Source: Phallusia mammillata
Lineage: Eukaryota > Chordata > Ascidiacea > Phlebobranchia > Ascidiidae
Direction of reading: 5' to 3'
Assembly (NCBI GenBank): GCA_003260075.1
Contig: QLIY01000300.1
Location: 62,001 to 126,000 of the forward strand
Length of the DNA stretch: 64,000 nt
Below are positions 1-15,100 of the stretch, piece by piece (within the stretch, counting starts at the first letter, position 1; each line of letters begins with the position of its first letter). Both the position numbers and the translations under genes were made by a program. The notes beneath the pieces are model-generated. The model worked only from the letters and a program-made list of their open reading frames with translations, searched no databases and was not told the origin of the DNA.

Positions 1-105
1 AGTTATTGCTAAAATTTAAACGCGAGAAAAGTGGGAAATCCGAACTAAGGTACTTATGACTTTGTAGTTTGTACTACTACTAAACAAACTAAACCATAAA
101 CTGAC

Positions 106-3100
106 CTCGTGCCAGGATTCCTGCAAATAATTTCCATCTGTGTAAGCGATGGAAATCAAGGTTTTGATCGATTCGATATTTTTCCACTTCAGTTCACGAA
201 TTCCAGCTGTGGCTTGCAGTAGCGAAAATCGGGACAAGGCTTGAATAAAAGTGTCTCTTTCCAACTGGAAAACAACCAAATTTGTTGGGTAAGTTTGGGA
301 ATATGCGCCAAAACTACTACAAGTGCGTTCAAGACATTGTGACGCAGAAAATATATGACGTAACAATATATGTGACGATTGACGCAGCAAGTATATGACG
401 TAACAATATTTGTGAAGCCTTAATATCGTTGCAACTATTGTCAAACATGGGTTTGGGCGGAAAATCTAGATTGGATACCAAGCACGTTGTGTTCTGACTA
501 TGTGCTATGAGATATATATATACACAATTTATACAATTTAAGATAAATAATTATCATTTACGTGCTTTTACACAAACGTGCATGTTACTTTGATTTTGAA
601 AAAAATATAAATTGTCTGCGGACAAAAAGTTTCAGAAAAAGGCAATTCCATTATCATTAGGGATGCGCCGAGCCGAGCCAGAACCCGAGTACTTGGTACC
701 GAGCATCGCTGTTTTTGATGCTCGGTGCTCGGCCGAGCAGTTGCGCAAACTGACCCGAGCATTAAATTTGCATATTCATGCCCTGCTAACATAAGTAACT
801 AGTGTTCGAAAGGGTGTCTATGAACAAAAACAAATGATTTTTCAAATGTATTAGATTGTGGAAAAACGTGTACTTCTGAGGCCTGTAACAGCTTAATACA
901 CCGCTGGTGACGTAAGAGGCCTTGTAGAGCTAAAACGTAGAAAGGGGATTTTTTGTGACGTCATAATGCACCGAGCATTAACGTGAGATGCTCGGTGCTC
1001 GACCAAACAGAACATTTGCAATTTTGGCACATCCCTAATTATCATAGATTTTTATTAGCTTTACTGCAATTACTCACAGTTCAGCTTTGGGTAAAAATTT
1101 ATGACCAAAAGGAAGAAAATATTAAAACAGTATGTGCAGCCTTTATGAAAGAAAACTTTTCATGTCATAATAAATGTCACAATACTTACAGATAAGCCGA
1201 ATATGCAGGCTATTCTGACGGCATACTTCATTCCATTAAGACACAAAGTTGTTACTTCTTTGTCTTCAAAATCTTGCAATCCCATTGAAAATGCTACCAT
1301 GATCGATCTCCAACACAACTAAAGAGAAGTTAGAGTTAAAAATAGGTATCAAAGTATTTAGTTGTGCCGAAAACACTGCAATTAACATACGAATGTATCG
1401 TTATGGTTGGTCCAAATTGTTAACAGGCCCAAAATTGGGGCCCGAATTCGCTTTTTTGAAACAAAGCCCACATTAGCGAAGAAAGTTGGTGACATTGATG
1501 CTGAGTATGAAGTCAGGCCTATATCAAGCCTGTTTTATTCAAAGTAAGGGCCAAACCCAGGCCAAAAGCCTGGCTTGACTTGGCCGGGTTTGCAACCACA
1601 TCGTTGCTACAGACCGATGTGCTATGTATAATTAGTACCCAGTTTAAGTCATCAACTGCCTATAAAACGTTACTGCGTGAAAATCAAAATGTCGCCTCTT
1701 AATTGAAAAGGAAACCATAAACGCCAAACGGTTTGCTCAAAGATATTTCCGTTGATTTGAAAGCCAAATTAAATTTAGAATCCAAATTTTCACACTTAAA
1801 TTTTCGCATAATTCCCTCAATTTCCTTACTCGGTTGCTTATGCTTTTTTACGCACTTAATGGGCAATCAGTTTTGTTAAATTCTCACAAAAATAGGTATA
1901 TCCAGTGGTGGGATTCAGCCGGTTCTCTATTATCTTTATGAGATAAGCGAACCGGTTAGCGTTAATGGTTACTGTCAACGAAAATATGACTTTTTGTAAC
2001 AGAGCTGGCTGAAAAAAAATTGAATCTCACCACTGGGTATATAATGTTTTATGATCATGTGTAGTACCTTGAACATAGGTCTGACATGTTCGTAGTGTGT
2101 TGTGCTGATGAACTCAACTTCAACATGGCTTGCTGCTTCCATGAGGGCCTTCGCTGTGGTTGCCATGTCCTGCATGTCCCGCATGCGTTGTGAAGCTGAT
2201 GCTGTACCTGTTATGTTGGGAATAGTTGTTTATTTGCAAGAAATTATAGTACATTGCATGTTTGTGTAAAGAAAAATACTGTCCTTCAACACGAAGAGTA
2301 TTTTTTAAGCTGAAAAGAATTTCCAAAAAAATAATGTATTTATCCGAAATGGTATCAGCCGTTTTGTTCATAAAATGTAGTTTGTCAAAGCTTATGCCAG
2401 CAATTCCCTTGCGCTATAAAGCATTATGTAATGTATTTAATAACCACATTGCACACAAAGATACACTAAAGGCACAAACATACACATGTTCTACAGCTAC
2501 TGTTAAACTATATAACGCCATGATATTTTAAACTGTGTACGCTTTCATATTTGACTTGGACCACAATTGTTCGTCTAGGCTCGGTGGGATTCGAACCCAC
2601 GACAGGAGTCTTTCCGGGACTCGCGCTTTGCCAACTGAGCTACACAGCCTTAGCAAGCACTGTTAGCTAAAACACTTAAACACACAATTATATTTTTTAC
2701 CTTTGATGTTTGTTGCTTTTGCTCCCGCCCTAGTTGATTTCAAAGTTATTTCCTTCTTCTTGATTTGATTATAAATATCTTCCAAATATTCAGGCGGCAA
2801 ATCCTTACTATCGTTGATTCCACGGTTCATGCGTATGTAATCGTCCTTACTAATCTTTCTCTTCACCTGCGAACAAATGGATAAAACTTACTTTTTAAAT
2901 TGCTGTTGTGTACTCGAAAGGTGAGGGTTCTAATCCCGGCTATGTGTTTTTTTTAATTTGGTTTTCACAGTAAATGGAAGGGATGTTTCAAATATGTTAG
3001 TTTAGGATAGCAAAGACCATTGTAGGGGCAATATGACGTAATATATACTGACGGAAAGCAAAATAGTCGGTCATTTTTTGTCTGTTTACTAAATACAAAA

Positions 3101-6100
3101 TGCGTTTATCTTGATTTATTCTCATTGGGACAAAATATTATGGCAAGTATTTGCAATAAACAAATTCTCAGGTAGCTTTTCCTCTATTTTGCTGTTAGTT
3201 CAAGTACATATTAAAAAAACATGCTTTACAGTTATTTAACAAAGAGTTATATGGCTTACATTAAACAAGTGGTTTACCTGCGTGCTGTGTAGATCTGTAG
3301 TGAGCATAATTATGCTGTAAGCCAATACATATGCCGCGTCAGCTGATGCAAACACTGTACCACTAGAAAAAAAAGTATTGCAGTTAATTAAAAAGGTAAC
3401 AACCATGGACTACCATAAGGCCAGTGAACGGTTTGCAGTTTCTGCTTAAAGATGGTAAAAATCGTCTTTTTAAGTGATCTACAAACTACTCAAATAACAC
3501 AAACAACATAAAAACTCTTTTGATGGTGAAATCCGCAGTGGTTTGCAATAAGAAAATACAGAGACTGATTTAAATGCACTGAAATTGTCAGAAAATATGT
3601 CAATATCTGTAACTTTAATCACATGTTGAGCATCAGTGGGTCAGGACAATTTCAGTATTAGTACATCTTTAACAAACAACCTTATAACAAATACACGCTG
3701 TTTTTTTACCTTGGATTACAATCACAGTATCTTGAGGCAAACTTTTCCATCATACGATCAATCTTCTGCGCTTCGCCCGGAAGTCGAAAGCCCTCCAGGA
3801 ATAGTCTCAAAGCAGACACAAAGTCGCTTGAGCCAAAGTCAAGAAGATCAACATACGCATACATAACCTCTTTGTTAATTCTGCAACAAAAAACAGCGTT
3901 TTTAGAGTAACTTTTTTGAATCAATACATTTAATTTAATAAGGAAAATAATTCCCCCCCCCCAAAAAACAGCGTTTTTAGAGTAACTTTTTTGAATCAAT
4001 ACATTTAATTAAGTTTAATAAGGAAAATAATGGCCCCAAAAGACGCTTCATTATTTAAACGTTTTGGCAAATGCTAATGCCATCATCAGTGATATGAGGG
4101 GCCACATCAGTTACACCCGTTTATAACCGTTTGAGCAATTTTCAAAGGGCAATTTTCAGCTTTCGGACTGTCGCCTGATTGTCGAAAAATACAATAAAAA
4201 AACCGTTTGTGTCAAAAAGATTGATAAAACAGGTGCGAAAAATTTGATTAGGGTGTAAGCTTTTTTTGCGAGACAGGAATACCTTTTCAGTAAATTTGTA
4301 AAGCAAAATTTTGCATTTAACGGCAATAAAACATAAGCAAAAATTCCTTATAGTTGTTTTATTTTGTTATTTAAAAAAATAGTTTATGGAAAAAAAACTA
4401 TTTGTAAGCAAAAGTTGCTGACTGACTTTTCATTTTCACCGAGATAGTCTCCAACTTCTGAGGGCGATAAACGTGATCCCCCCCCCCGACGTAATATATA
4501 CTGACGGAAAGCAAAATAGTCGGTCATTTTTTGTCCGTTTACTAAATACAAAATGCGTTTGTCTTGATTTATTCACCTTGGGACAAAATATTATGACAAG
4601 TATTTACAATAAACAAATTCTCAGGCAGTTTTTACTCTATTTTGCTGTTAGTTCAAGTATATTACATGTTAAAAAACAAGTCCCCCCCCCCCATAAGCAA
4701 AAATTCCTTATAGTTGTTTTATTTTGTTATTTAAAAAAACAGTTTATGGAAAAAAGCTACACTCTTTGTAGGCAAAAGTTGTTGACTGACTTTTCATTTT
4801 CACCGAGATAGTCTCCAACTTCTGAAGGTGAAAGACGTGACTCTGACATTAAAAACTCTGCTATGTCTGTTGCCCCATGACCCAACATTCCTTGTGCTTG
4901 AAGAAATGAGATGCCCTTGGACGGTTTGCGATTAAACCTGTAACATAACATCCATGCTGCATAAGTTAACCAGGAGAACAACATAGGTGAAAACAGAAGC
5001 TCTTTGTAATTATTTATTTATTTTATACATAAAGCAAATGAATGATAATAAATGTCAAATTTTCTAATAAGGTTTTAGCACAATCTGTGAGACTGGGTTA
5101 TTCCAACATTAAGTGGTGTATAAGCAACCTACTTCAAACACAAAAAACAAGACTTACATATTAATGCCTTGCTCGAGAATGTCCTTCTGTTGTTTCACCA
5201 CTTCCAGGGCTTCAGGATTGTCTGCAGGACCTCCAGTGGTGCTGTTGAGAGTCTGTTCAGACGAGTCAGAATTCAGTGACCCCCCCCCCCTTATTTAATA
5301 CATAAAGCACAAATGAATGATAAAAAATGTCAAAACTTAACAAGGTTATAGCACATGCATTAAGACTGGGTTATTGCTACATTAAGTGGTGTACAAGCAA
5401 CCTACTTCAAACACAAAAAACAAGACTTACATATTAATGCCCTGCTCTAGTATGTCCTTCTGTTGTTTCACCACTTCCAAGGCTTCAGGATTGTCTGCAG
5501 GACCTCCAGTGGTGCTGTTGAGCGTTTGTTCAGATGAGTCGGAATTTAGTGAAGTGTGGCTTCCCATGTTTGACTGTGATGAGGTTATCGAGAGGTTCCC
5601 CACATGCCCACTTTCAGGTAAATGTTCTTTGCCTAACAACAAACAAGCATTGATAAAAGGAAAGCTAAATATCAAGAAATGGCTGAAGCTATAATCAATG
5701 CATTTTTTATTAAGAATAACTGACCTAAATGCGCACATTTTCAACGGTTTTGGCAAAAAAACATTAATGTATAGCCTGGAATAATTTTACACTTTATCGC
5801 AAGGGCCAGTAAGTTAGAACTGAGCCAACCCATGGCCTTGAAAAAGCTGTATTCATGCAACAATAAATGATTTATATCACAAAAACTGCAAAAATTTGCT
5901 TTAAAAAAGGTTTAGTATCATTTCTTTGTTATGTTTGTGCTATTAACCAAGTTACAAAACATTAAACTTCACACCAGACAACAAATAAAAAGAATTGAAT
6001 CAAGTCATTGGGTAAATAATTTTTTCTTGTTTACGTACATAGTTACCACAAAAACTAAAACCTTGCTGCAGAACTTACCGAGGTGCGACATGGAGTGAGG

Positions 6101-9100
6101 GTTAAGGTAAAGATCTTTTGTCCATTCGACCATACATCGTAAAATCATACCAAGACATTCAAGACTCTTCTTACGGATTGCTTGTTCCTAAAAAAACAAT
6201 AATTTTATTGGTGCCGCACCAGTGACAAAATTTAGATTTAAAACACTGTTTCTTCAATAAAGAAGTGTCTGTTTGTAATGTAATTAAATAGTGCAATTTT
6301 AATAAATTCATTATTATAATTTAACAATAGTCATTAACAATTTTCAAACTACTTAAACATTCCTTTAACACATCAAAAAAACAAAAAACATCAACAAATG
6401 CATCTTCAGGGGCTCCTCTGTGCAATTCGCTTGTAAAATGTACGAAACTTTTGGAAATTTTGAGGGTTAGAGCTATTAGGGTCAGGGTGAGGGTTTGTAT
6501 GAATAAAAAAAGGGACAGATAAGAAACTATAATGTTATTGTACATACAAACCTAACCCTTATAGCTCTGTTACATTTTTCCCCCCCCCCGGAAATTTTGA
6601 GGGTTAGAGCTATTAGGGTCAGGGTGAGGGTTTGTATAAATATTAGTCTAAAAAGGGACAGATAAGAAACTATGATGTTATTGTACATACAAACCTAACC
6701 CTTATAGCTCTGTTACATTTTCACATGCTACATTTTCACATGTTTTATTATTAGATTGCGTTTGCCTAGCTTCCATATTTTAGAGTAGCCCTCTTCAAAT
6801 ATATTTACTATTTACCTGTGGTGGTGTCAACCCAGTATGTGAATGAGTGACTTGGGCTAGCTTTGAAAGCAGAGATACAAGTTGGTGAAAAATATTTGCA
6901 GCGTTAATATCACAGTCATAGTTGACGTAAATGTCGACCATTGATTGTGCATCTGAACAAATTTTCGACAAACCCCCCCCCCCAGAGATACAAGTTGGTG
7001 AAAAATATTTGCAGCGTTAATATCACAGTCGTAGTTGACGTAAATGTCGACCATTGACTGTGCATCTGAACAAATTTTTGACAACGATTCAAGGGCCATC
7101 CATTTATGACTAAAAGATGATGAAGTAGACTCAAGAATGTTGAGAAAAATCTCCTTGAAGAAAACCTGTTGGAAATATGTTGGATTGAATTATATAATAT
7201 ACATACCAGCAAGTCATCAAATTGAGATAAAGAAAAAGCATTTTAAAGAAACTTTTATTTTTTTAAGTGTAATTTGTCTTTGCTATGTGTTGAGTACTTA
7301 TAATTTTTTTTAAAAATTTTGATTTAATAATAACAACAGTGTTGAACTGTTGCATGTATGCCCTGTTTACATGTCTTTCAGTATGTTTTGTTTCTTCTTA
7401 GGCTATTTTAAACTCTTCTAGTGTTGCTAACGTAATATTAGAAAAGAAATAGTCAAAAGACGAGATAAAAAAGAGATATTTATATAACAGGTGTAGCATA
7501 AATCAGTGCCAGTGATTATGTTAAACACCAATATTATTTTCTACCTATGAATATATCATCGAGAAAGTTTTCTTTTTATCTTAAATTGGTGTAAAATTAG
7601 CTCAATCTTGTATTTTATCGCACAAAATTTGCAGAATAATACCTGGACTTGCATCTTGAGATGAGTTTTAAAATTTGCTAAAAGTTTGACAAAAATTTCC
7701 AGCGACAGATGAAATACTTCAGGGACTGTTGACACTCCGTTCTTGCTCAAAGCAACGCATAAATACTAAAACAAAAAACAACATTTAAACCTACATCGCA
7801 AACAAACAAAAGTAAAAGTGTTTTGGGGTATGACATGAAATACACAACAGCAAATAAAGACCAACTGTTCAACAATTGTACCAATGCAAATGTGCTACAT
7901 ATATACGTTTGTTTATTGGCATGATGTTGTCAGTTTAATCCTTGTAAAAACATTGCTTTTAATGTACAGCTGTATTTTCTAGCCTGTGCTTTGCCATGTG
8001 GGAATGCTTAACCAGCTGATTCTGTATGGTTAAGAAATAAGTATTCCATGATTGCTGGTCGGCATGAACGCTTTAGAGCTGATTCCGTGTGTGTGTATGT
8101 TTAGCTTTTAATTTACCCAATACTTATATAAGTTTAACCATTTGACTTACACCTAAATACACAACAAACCACACACAAAAATTATTACATTGCATCTAGG
8201 AAAAAAATGTATCACACAAATTTAGAAGATGTTATTTGAAGGCAAAAAGGGTACCAAAAGTGGAGACACGGTTCATACTTAACCATACAAATCTTACCTG
8301 TTTTATAGCATTAATAAACATTTCATTATTTCTGAAAACAGGACCAGCAGTTTCAAGAATCGACAACAAAAGATGAAGGGAAAGTATCTTTGATCTCAGC
8401 TCATGGGATCTATTATACATCAAAATTTACCAGCAATCAACTAGACCACAGTTAAAAAACCATACCTTGGATCCGGGGGACCTTCTGACAATAACTTCAT
8501 ACTAAGTTTGCAAAAACTCCTAAACAGAGAAAAGGTTTTTTTAGTCATTTTTACATCTAATGTGTTTGCTTTGGAGAGGTAGTAGGGAGAGAACATTTTA
8601 ATCAATTTTGAACTAAATTATAAACTGTGGCCTATTGGTTAAAAAATACTCTGGACATGCAAAAGCTCTAGTTGTTAACAAAAAAAGCTTAATAAATTTA
8701 ATATGCACCTAGCCAGAATTATCAATAATTTAACCCAAATTTTCACATAATTTCTCAAAATACATTTAACATTACTCATCTTTACATGTGATTGTCAGCT
8801 CATAATTTGAACATTATTAAGCAAATAATTCCTATTCAATGAAATATAACATCCAGGAACATGTCAAATTGTTGCTGTATTTAGGAAAAGAATCCCAAAT
8901 CGAAAATCTTACCTAAACACAAGAAAAGCATCTTTTTGTAAGATATGGGAAAAGTTGATATTTCGACGTAGCAGGTCATCACCTGCAACAGAAGTTGACA
9001 CTGAACTGATGGAGGTATTTCTTGACAAAATGTTTTCTGAAAAAAAATCACTGTGTGAACTTGGCACATCTTATAAAAAATATAACCTTACAACAATATT

Positions 9101-12100
9101 TGCAGCAGTTTGTTGCAATACAATTGCATTTACCTCGTTTTTCTGGGTCTTGCTCTGCTTCACTTTGGGCAACAACTAAGTCGATCATATCTGTTAAAAT
9201 TTCCTCCACTGCCAAATCTGTGGAGTCACCATCCACTGACTCAGCAATTCCATTCACACCTGGTAAATGATTTTGTTAACAAACTGAGGTGCTCTTGTCC
9301 ACAAGTGTGAGAAAACTTATTTTATAGTTTGCATCTGTTTAAAAATGAGTGTGTTTTTTATTTCCGCCCAAAAACTTAGGATATTACAGACCTTAATTAA
9401 AACAAATCTGGCAGTTTGAAGTTTTGGGGAATTTTTTTTCAGTGTCACTGTAAGCTATTCCTTGTATATATATACTGTATTGGATATTTCATAACAAACA
9501 GCTTGAAATCCATTAAAATTTTCACTACAATTGGCACCTTATTCAATTTCAATGTCAAAATCTCAAATAAAACCAAATTATTTGAACTGTACATAAGCTA
9601 TTGCTGCCAGGCATAATATTAAGTTTGTCGAGCTGTAATCACATTTGTCAGAAAAGCTCTACAAACTTGATATTTGAACTGTATTAAAAAAATGTTGCAT
9701 TTTAAAATTACCTACAACTCTTATCTATAGAGCAAAAAATTATACTTTTAGCAATAAAAACTTACTTTGGAAATTTCCGAAGTTTCCATCTTCAGACTCA
9801 GTTGCCGTGTTTTCAACTGATGACGCAACAAGGCCGGCATCTCCATTTGTGTCGGCAACCATTTTTCTGTGATGTCGATCGCTCTCTGGTGCCTCATCTG
9901 GCCAAAATAAATAATAATAAATATTTTTGGAAAAAAGTTATTATGTCATTAAATACCTTGCTCGAGAATTCCATTCTGTTCAATAGTTGGGATTTTGTTC
10001 TTGAAAAAAAATACATAATTTTAGTATGTGTTACTGTCAAAATAGGCTAATTTCAAACTATATCAAGATGACCATGGCACAACAAACAATCTTATCAGTA
10101 AATATTTTGCCAAGTGCCCCCAAAAATTCCTATGTAGCAAAATGGGCCTATTAGCAACTTTATTTGTCATTAAATATTTTGTTGCTGCCAGGTTTTTTGT
10201 GAACTTTCTTCTTGCTTAATCAGCTATTGCATATACATTGTAAAGCTTGACTAAACCGGATGCGGTTAATCTGGATCTTTGCCTATTTTAAACAAAATTG
10301 AGGCCCCCCCCCCTGTGAACTTTCTTCTTGCTTAATCAGCTATTGCATATACATTGTAAAGTTTGGCTAAACCGGATGCGGTTAATCTGGATCTTTGCCT
10401 ATTTTGGACAAAATTGAGATACAAATTATTTTTAATGTGGTAAGGCTTTAACTAGTCGACATTGGTTAATCCGGACAATTTTTTGGGTCCAAATCATTCC
10501 AGATTAACCAACGTTTACTGCAATTGTATACACTTACTGATCACTATATAATGTTAAGCAAGTTTTGGTGAAAAATGGTCAATACTTTTCACTGATTTAT
10601 TAAGAAAAAAATTGGGCGGGGGTTTGCCTTTTTCGGTGGAACCTTCCAATATATATCAAATGAGACTAAAATATGAACAAAGTGGAAAACAGGTGGGTAC
10701 AGACTGCTACCTGCTGTGCAGAATCCTGTTCTTCATGAAGTTTTTTGGCCAAACATTCATCGTACTCCTGTAATGTCATACTTGTTATGAATGGTATTTA
10801 GAGGTTGGTATTTATAGAATGAAAAAAAATTTGGACAAAAGTACACCTTGTCTATTTGCAGGTTCAGTGCAAAAAAAGTTTTTGTAACAAAATCAAACAA
10901 GCCCCAAACTAAACAAAATATATTTCATTTAGTAAATTTACACATTACAAATTTGTGTGTGCTCTGCACTTTTTATCACAAAGACATCATAAATGCAGGA
11001 ATTAACAAAAGGTCGGTATCTGCAATAGTTGAATGCATTGCATATTCAGAGCGGTGTTAGTATTAAAACACAATCAGAAATATGAAAGTAGACAATCCCC
11101 CCCCCCTTTTATCACAAAGACATCATAAATGCAGGAATTAACAAAAGGTCGGTAACTGCAATAGTTGAATGTATTGCATATTCAGAGCGGTGTTAGTGTT
11201 AAAACACAATCAGAAATATGAAAGTAGACAAGTTAAACACAAACATTTCAATTGAACAGTGTTGGCAAAAGATCAATAACTTGAATGTTTCCATTGACTT
11301 CATAATAACAGACAAGGGTGTGCCCCAAACTGACTGTGACACAAGGAGCAAAGAATGCAAGAAAAGTTGTTCATTAACTTACGGCTTGGGCTTCCATTCT
11401 TGAGAATATAACATTAAGCATTTGTGTTAAGGTGGCTCTTGCTGTTGTCTGAATATAAGAAAACATAATGCATTGCATATATTTCAATTTTAATTTCACT
11501 GGGTCACATTTTTACCCGATGGTTTTGTTTTGATTTACACACACTTTCATAAATACACATAATTGAACCATCATTGTCTATAGATCAGATATTTTTTTAC
11601 ATATTGCTAACTTATGTAAAAGGTTAGAAGTATTCCATTACTCCAACATTTATAAAATCTGTGATTAAAAAATTACATTGTGTGTCCTTATAAAATGGAA
11701 CTTAATTTATTAGCATGTAAACTACGTAAACATACAAAGCTATACAACTCAACAGCACTTAATGCTGTTTAGGCTATTGTAGCTTTACTAAATGAACCTA
11801 ATCAATACAGATTTGCATAAGAGTCAGCTTGTCATAAGCTATGTGAAAACAATAGCCACAACATTGAAGAGCTTAAGGATACAGACCTGATTGACTGGGT
11901 TTTTAGAAGCCAAATAAATGTTGTAACATGTCCGAACAGCTTGTAACAATGTCCCTTCATGAATCTCACAGTTGTTACTCGTTACAGCTGTTAGAAGAAC
12001 CTACATACAAAATAACAATGCATAAGCATTCATAGCAAATGTTAGCCTGAAAAAGTAAAAGCATTCCTGTTTTAGAGTTTTTGTTTTCTTCAAGACACAT

Positions 12101-15100
12101 TTTTAAAATGGCATTCATCTCTGGTCAAACTTTGGGAGGGTCAACTTTGGAATGTTAACTAACATGTGTGCAAATTTGAATAAATTTGAAGCACCCTTTC
12201 TTGACCAAACATGCAACAGACCAACAAAAAGAAAAAAATCATACAAAAACAATATGTGCTCCTTTCATGACCTATAATTAACAACAAACCTAATTGATTT
12301 ATACTGCTTGAGAAAATCTAAAATGCAAAACAGTTGAGTACCAATGACAGATATCTGAACTCAATAGCCCTAAAATACAATTGCTCAGTTTCGGATCATG
12401 ACAAGCTGCCATTAGTAGACTAAACTCTGCAATGCTGGCCAAAAACCATAACTTAAGAAAGTACTGAACTGCCTATTGGTGTAAACTATATATTAAAAGT
12501 AAAAAAAAACCTAAATAAAATCTTTATGCATGTAATCTTTACATGCTGTTTGGAATATAAACATGTGTATATAACCAATACAATACATCTTTGGTGACTG
12601 TGGCCTGAGCAAATTACAACATGTTTTAAATGGCTGTACTGAGGCACGATTTATAGCTGAAACCTAAGAGTTACGTTGCTATAACTATAATCAATTATTA
12701 CATTTCAATTTGATGTAAACCTTTTAGTATATGTTACCCATAGTTTAGTTGTAAGGGTTAGTAGTAGTTAAGCATGTCTGCCCAATTTTTACAACAAATA
12801 TGCACCTTGATAATTTGAAGTTGGACCTGCTCATCGGTCTGAATACCACTGAAACATTGGCAGATGGCGTCAATCACTCGATCAATTAATCTCTTGCCCG
12901 GTGCTGAAGAATCGGGAGCATTTCCAACAAGTATTCCATAAACTATCATTTTCTGCAAACAAGCACACGATAATATATCTTTTCCTCATGATTGAATAAG
13001 GCCTGTGGGGTTTGGATAAGTATATCAGTATATCTCAATGCTGGCTCTACAAAAGACGACATGTGAGCAGCCAAATGAGTGGCCAATATAACAAATTGGG
13101 CAAATGTTGGGACATTTCCAAGCTTTTCTTTATGACAAAAGGAACATAGCAAGAGCTGTATTGGAGAATATCAAACCGAAGAAAAAGAAACTCCTGCCTT
13201 AAAAGAAACACTTTCTGTGTCATGATGTATGTTGCTGAGTTGTAATGCATTGAAATGCACCATTTTTTTGAAAGCAGGTACACAAAATAATGTCAGATTT
13301 GAACCAAAATTGCTGACCCTTACTCTATGACAGGGGTGTTCAAACTTTGTCACTGATAGGTTGTTACCGTAAAATGGGTTAGAAACAACTAGCATGATTA
13401 AATAATGGACAGACCGTCTCAGTAAAATTTGCAAGTGATTCTAGTGGCATTTGTTTCTAACTTAGAATCCCAGTAAAATAGCACCAGTAGCATTAATCTG
13501 CTTAAAAATTAAAAAAAATTAAAAATTTAAATATCGGATTTGCTTGCTAGCACTGCACTATTTTAGACCCAATTTTTTTAAAAACCATGCATCTCTGAGG
13601 GCCACACAACCTTTATTTAATGGGCTGCAATCAGGTTGCAAAACCCTAATGTAAAGCACTACAGGTATTGATTACAGCATAGGAGTATTAAGTTACTAAT
13701 TTAACAAGCGTATTTATTCCTATGTTCCCCCCCCCCTTTTTTTGAAAGCAGGTACACAAAATAATGTTGGACTTGAACCAAAATTGCTGACCCTTACTTT
13801 AAAGCAGGGGTGTTCAACCTTTGTCACTGATAGGTTGTTACCGTAAAATGGGTTAGACACAACTAGCATGATTAAATAATGGACAGACCGTCCCAGTAAA
13901 ATTTGTAAGTGATTCTAGTGGAATTATTAGACCCAGTAAAATAGCACCAGTAGCATTAATCTGCTTAGAAAAAAATGTAAATATCGGATTTGCTTGCTAG
14001 CACTGCAGTAGTTTGGCCACAATTTTTTTCAAAACCATGCATCTCTGAGGGCCACACAACCTTTATTTAATGGGCTGCATTCAGGTTGCACAACCCAAAT
14101 GTAAAGCACTACAGTTATTGATTACAGCATAGAAGTATTAAGTTACTAATTTAACAAGCTTATTTATTCCTATATTTACATGTAAAATTCATGTCCTGTT
14201 TGAAATTAATAAATGCTCCAAAACAGTGGTTCCTAACCAGTGGGGAGCTACATACATGCTAATGGGTAATTGTATGAGCCAATTTTACGTAAATTGTTGT
14301 ATTTTCAATCAAATGAAGACCATTATTGAACCACTGACTCTTAAGCATTGCATACAGGTCAAAAACATGTTTAATTTACCTGCAGACAATCAAGAGCAGC
14401 TGTAACAATGCTTGGGGATTTAGATTTGCAAGCCATCTCAAATACAAGAAAATATCTGTCCGCTTCAATGATTGTGTAGGGAGACTTAGGAGGTCCATCT
14501 CCAGGGCTACAAACACCAAATTGGAAAATTAATTTCAAAAACAGTACTTCATAGCCTGTAACATTATATAGATAGAGCAAAAAAAATAAATTTGCAAATC
14601 TAACCAAAGTTACATAAAGCTTAAAAACAATTTGCAATGCAAAAAAAAACTTTCAAATGAAATTTCTGTCCTTAAAAAGATAATGCCAGTTTTAAAACTC
14701 ACTTAAGTTTGAAACACTATACACGTTTCTGTTCATAAGTTTATAGGTGAAAACAACGGCATGTCGCTTTTCATGTATATTTGTGGGCGTTATTTTCACG
14801 ATTAAATCAGTATGCTTCTTGCCGCAAGAACATGTATGCCAGAAATGTGAAACAAACATGTAGCAGAGTGTGGTAAGGAGTTATCAGAAGGCTTTGTAAC
14901 CAATTACATTTGGAACCCAACAAAATCAAATGGCAAAGTTTAGGATCATGATCCAAAGATTTTGGAACACTGCTTTAGACAGTAAAAAGCCCAACACCCA
15001 AAAAAACAGAAATAAAAAACAAGGAAAATTGTTGTACAATTGTTGTAACATACCTATCATGTTCAAGATCCTGCTTGATATCATCTGAAAAAAATTAAAT

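Noticed and set aside
2262..2531. 89-residue plus-strand frame at 2.3 kb
   Set aside because: Antisense in an ARFGEF intron, no recognisable family and no splice-consistent extension.
2910..2940. tRNA box-B-like motif GGGTTCTAATCCC followed by a T-run
   Set aside because: No box A or stem structure was found on either side; possibly a SINE fragment but not supportable. A similar weak motif at about 50475 was rejected for the same reason.
5158..5279. Possible extra or alternative ARFGEF exon
   Set aside because: It is a truncated near-copy of exon 17 ending at a C-run; it has no acceptor of its own.
6973..6983. True G-tract-associated mutation or R-loop hotspot as the cause of the duplications
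   Set aside because: G does lie on the sense strand in every gene here, but the fixed 10-nt length and replacement of known sequence by longer runs fit gap placeholders better.
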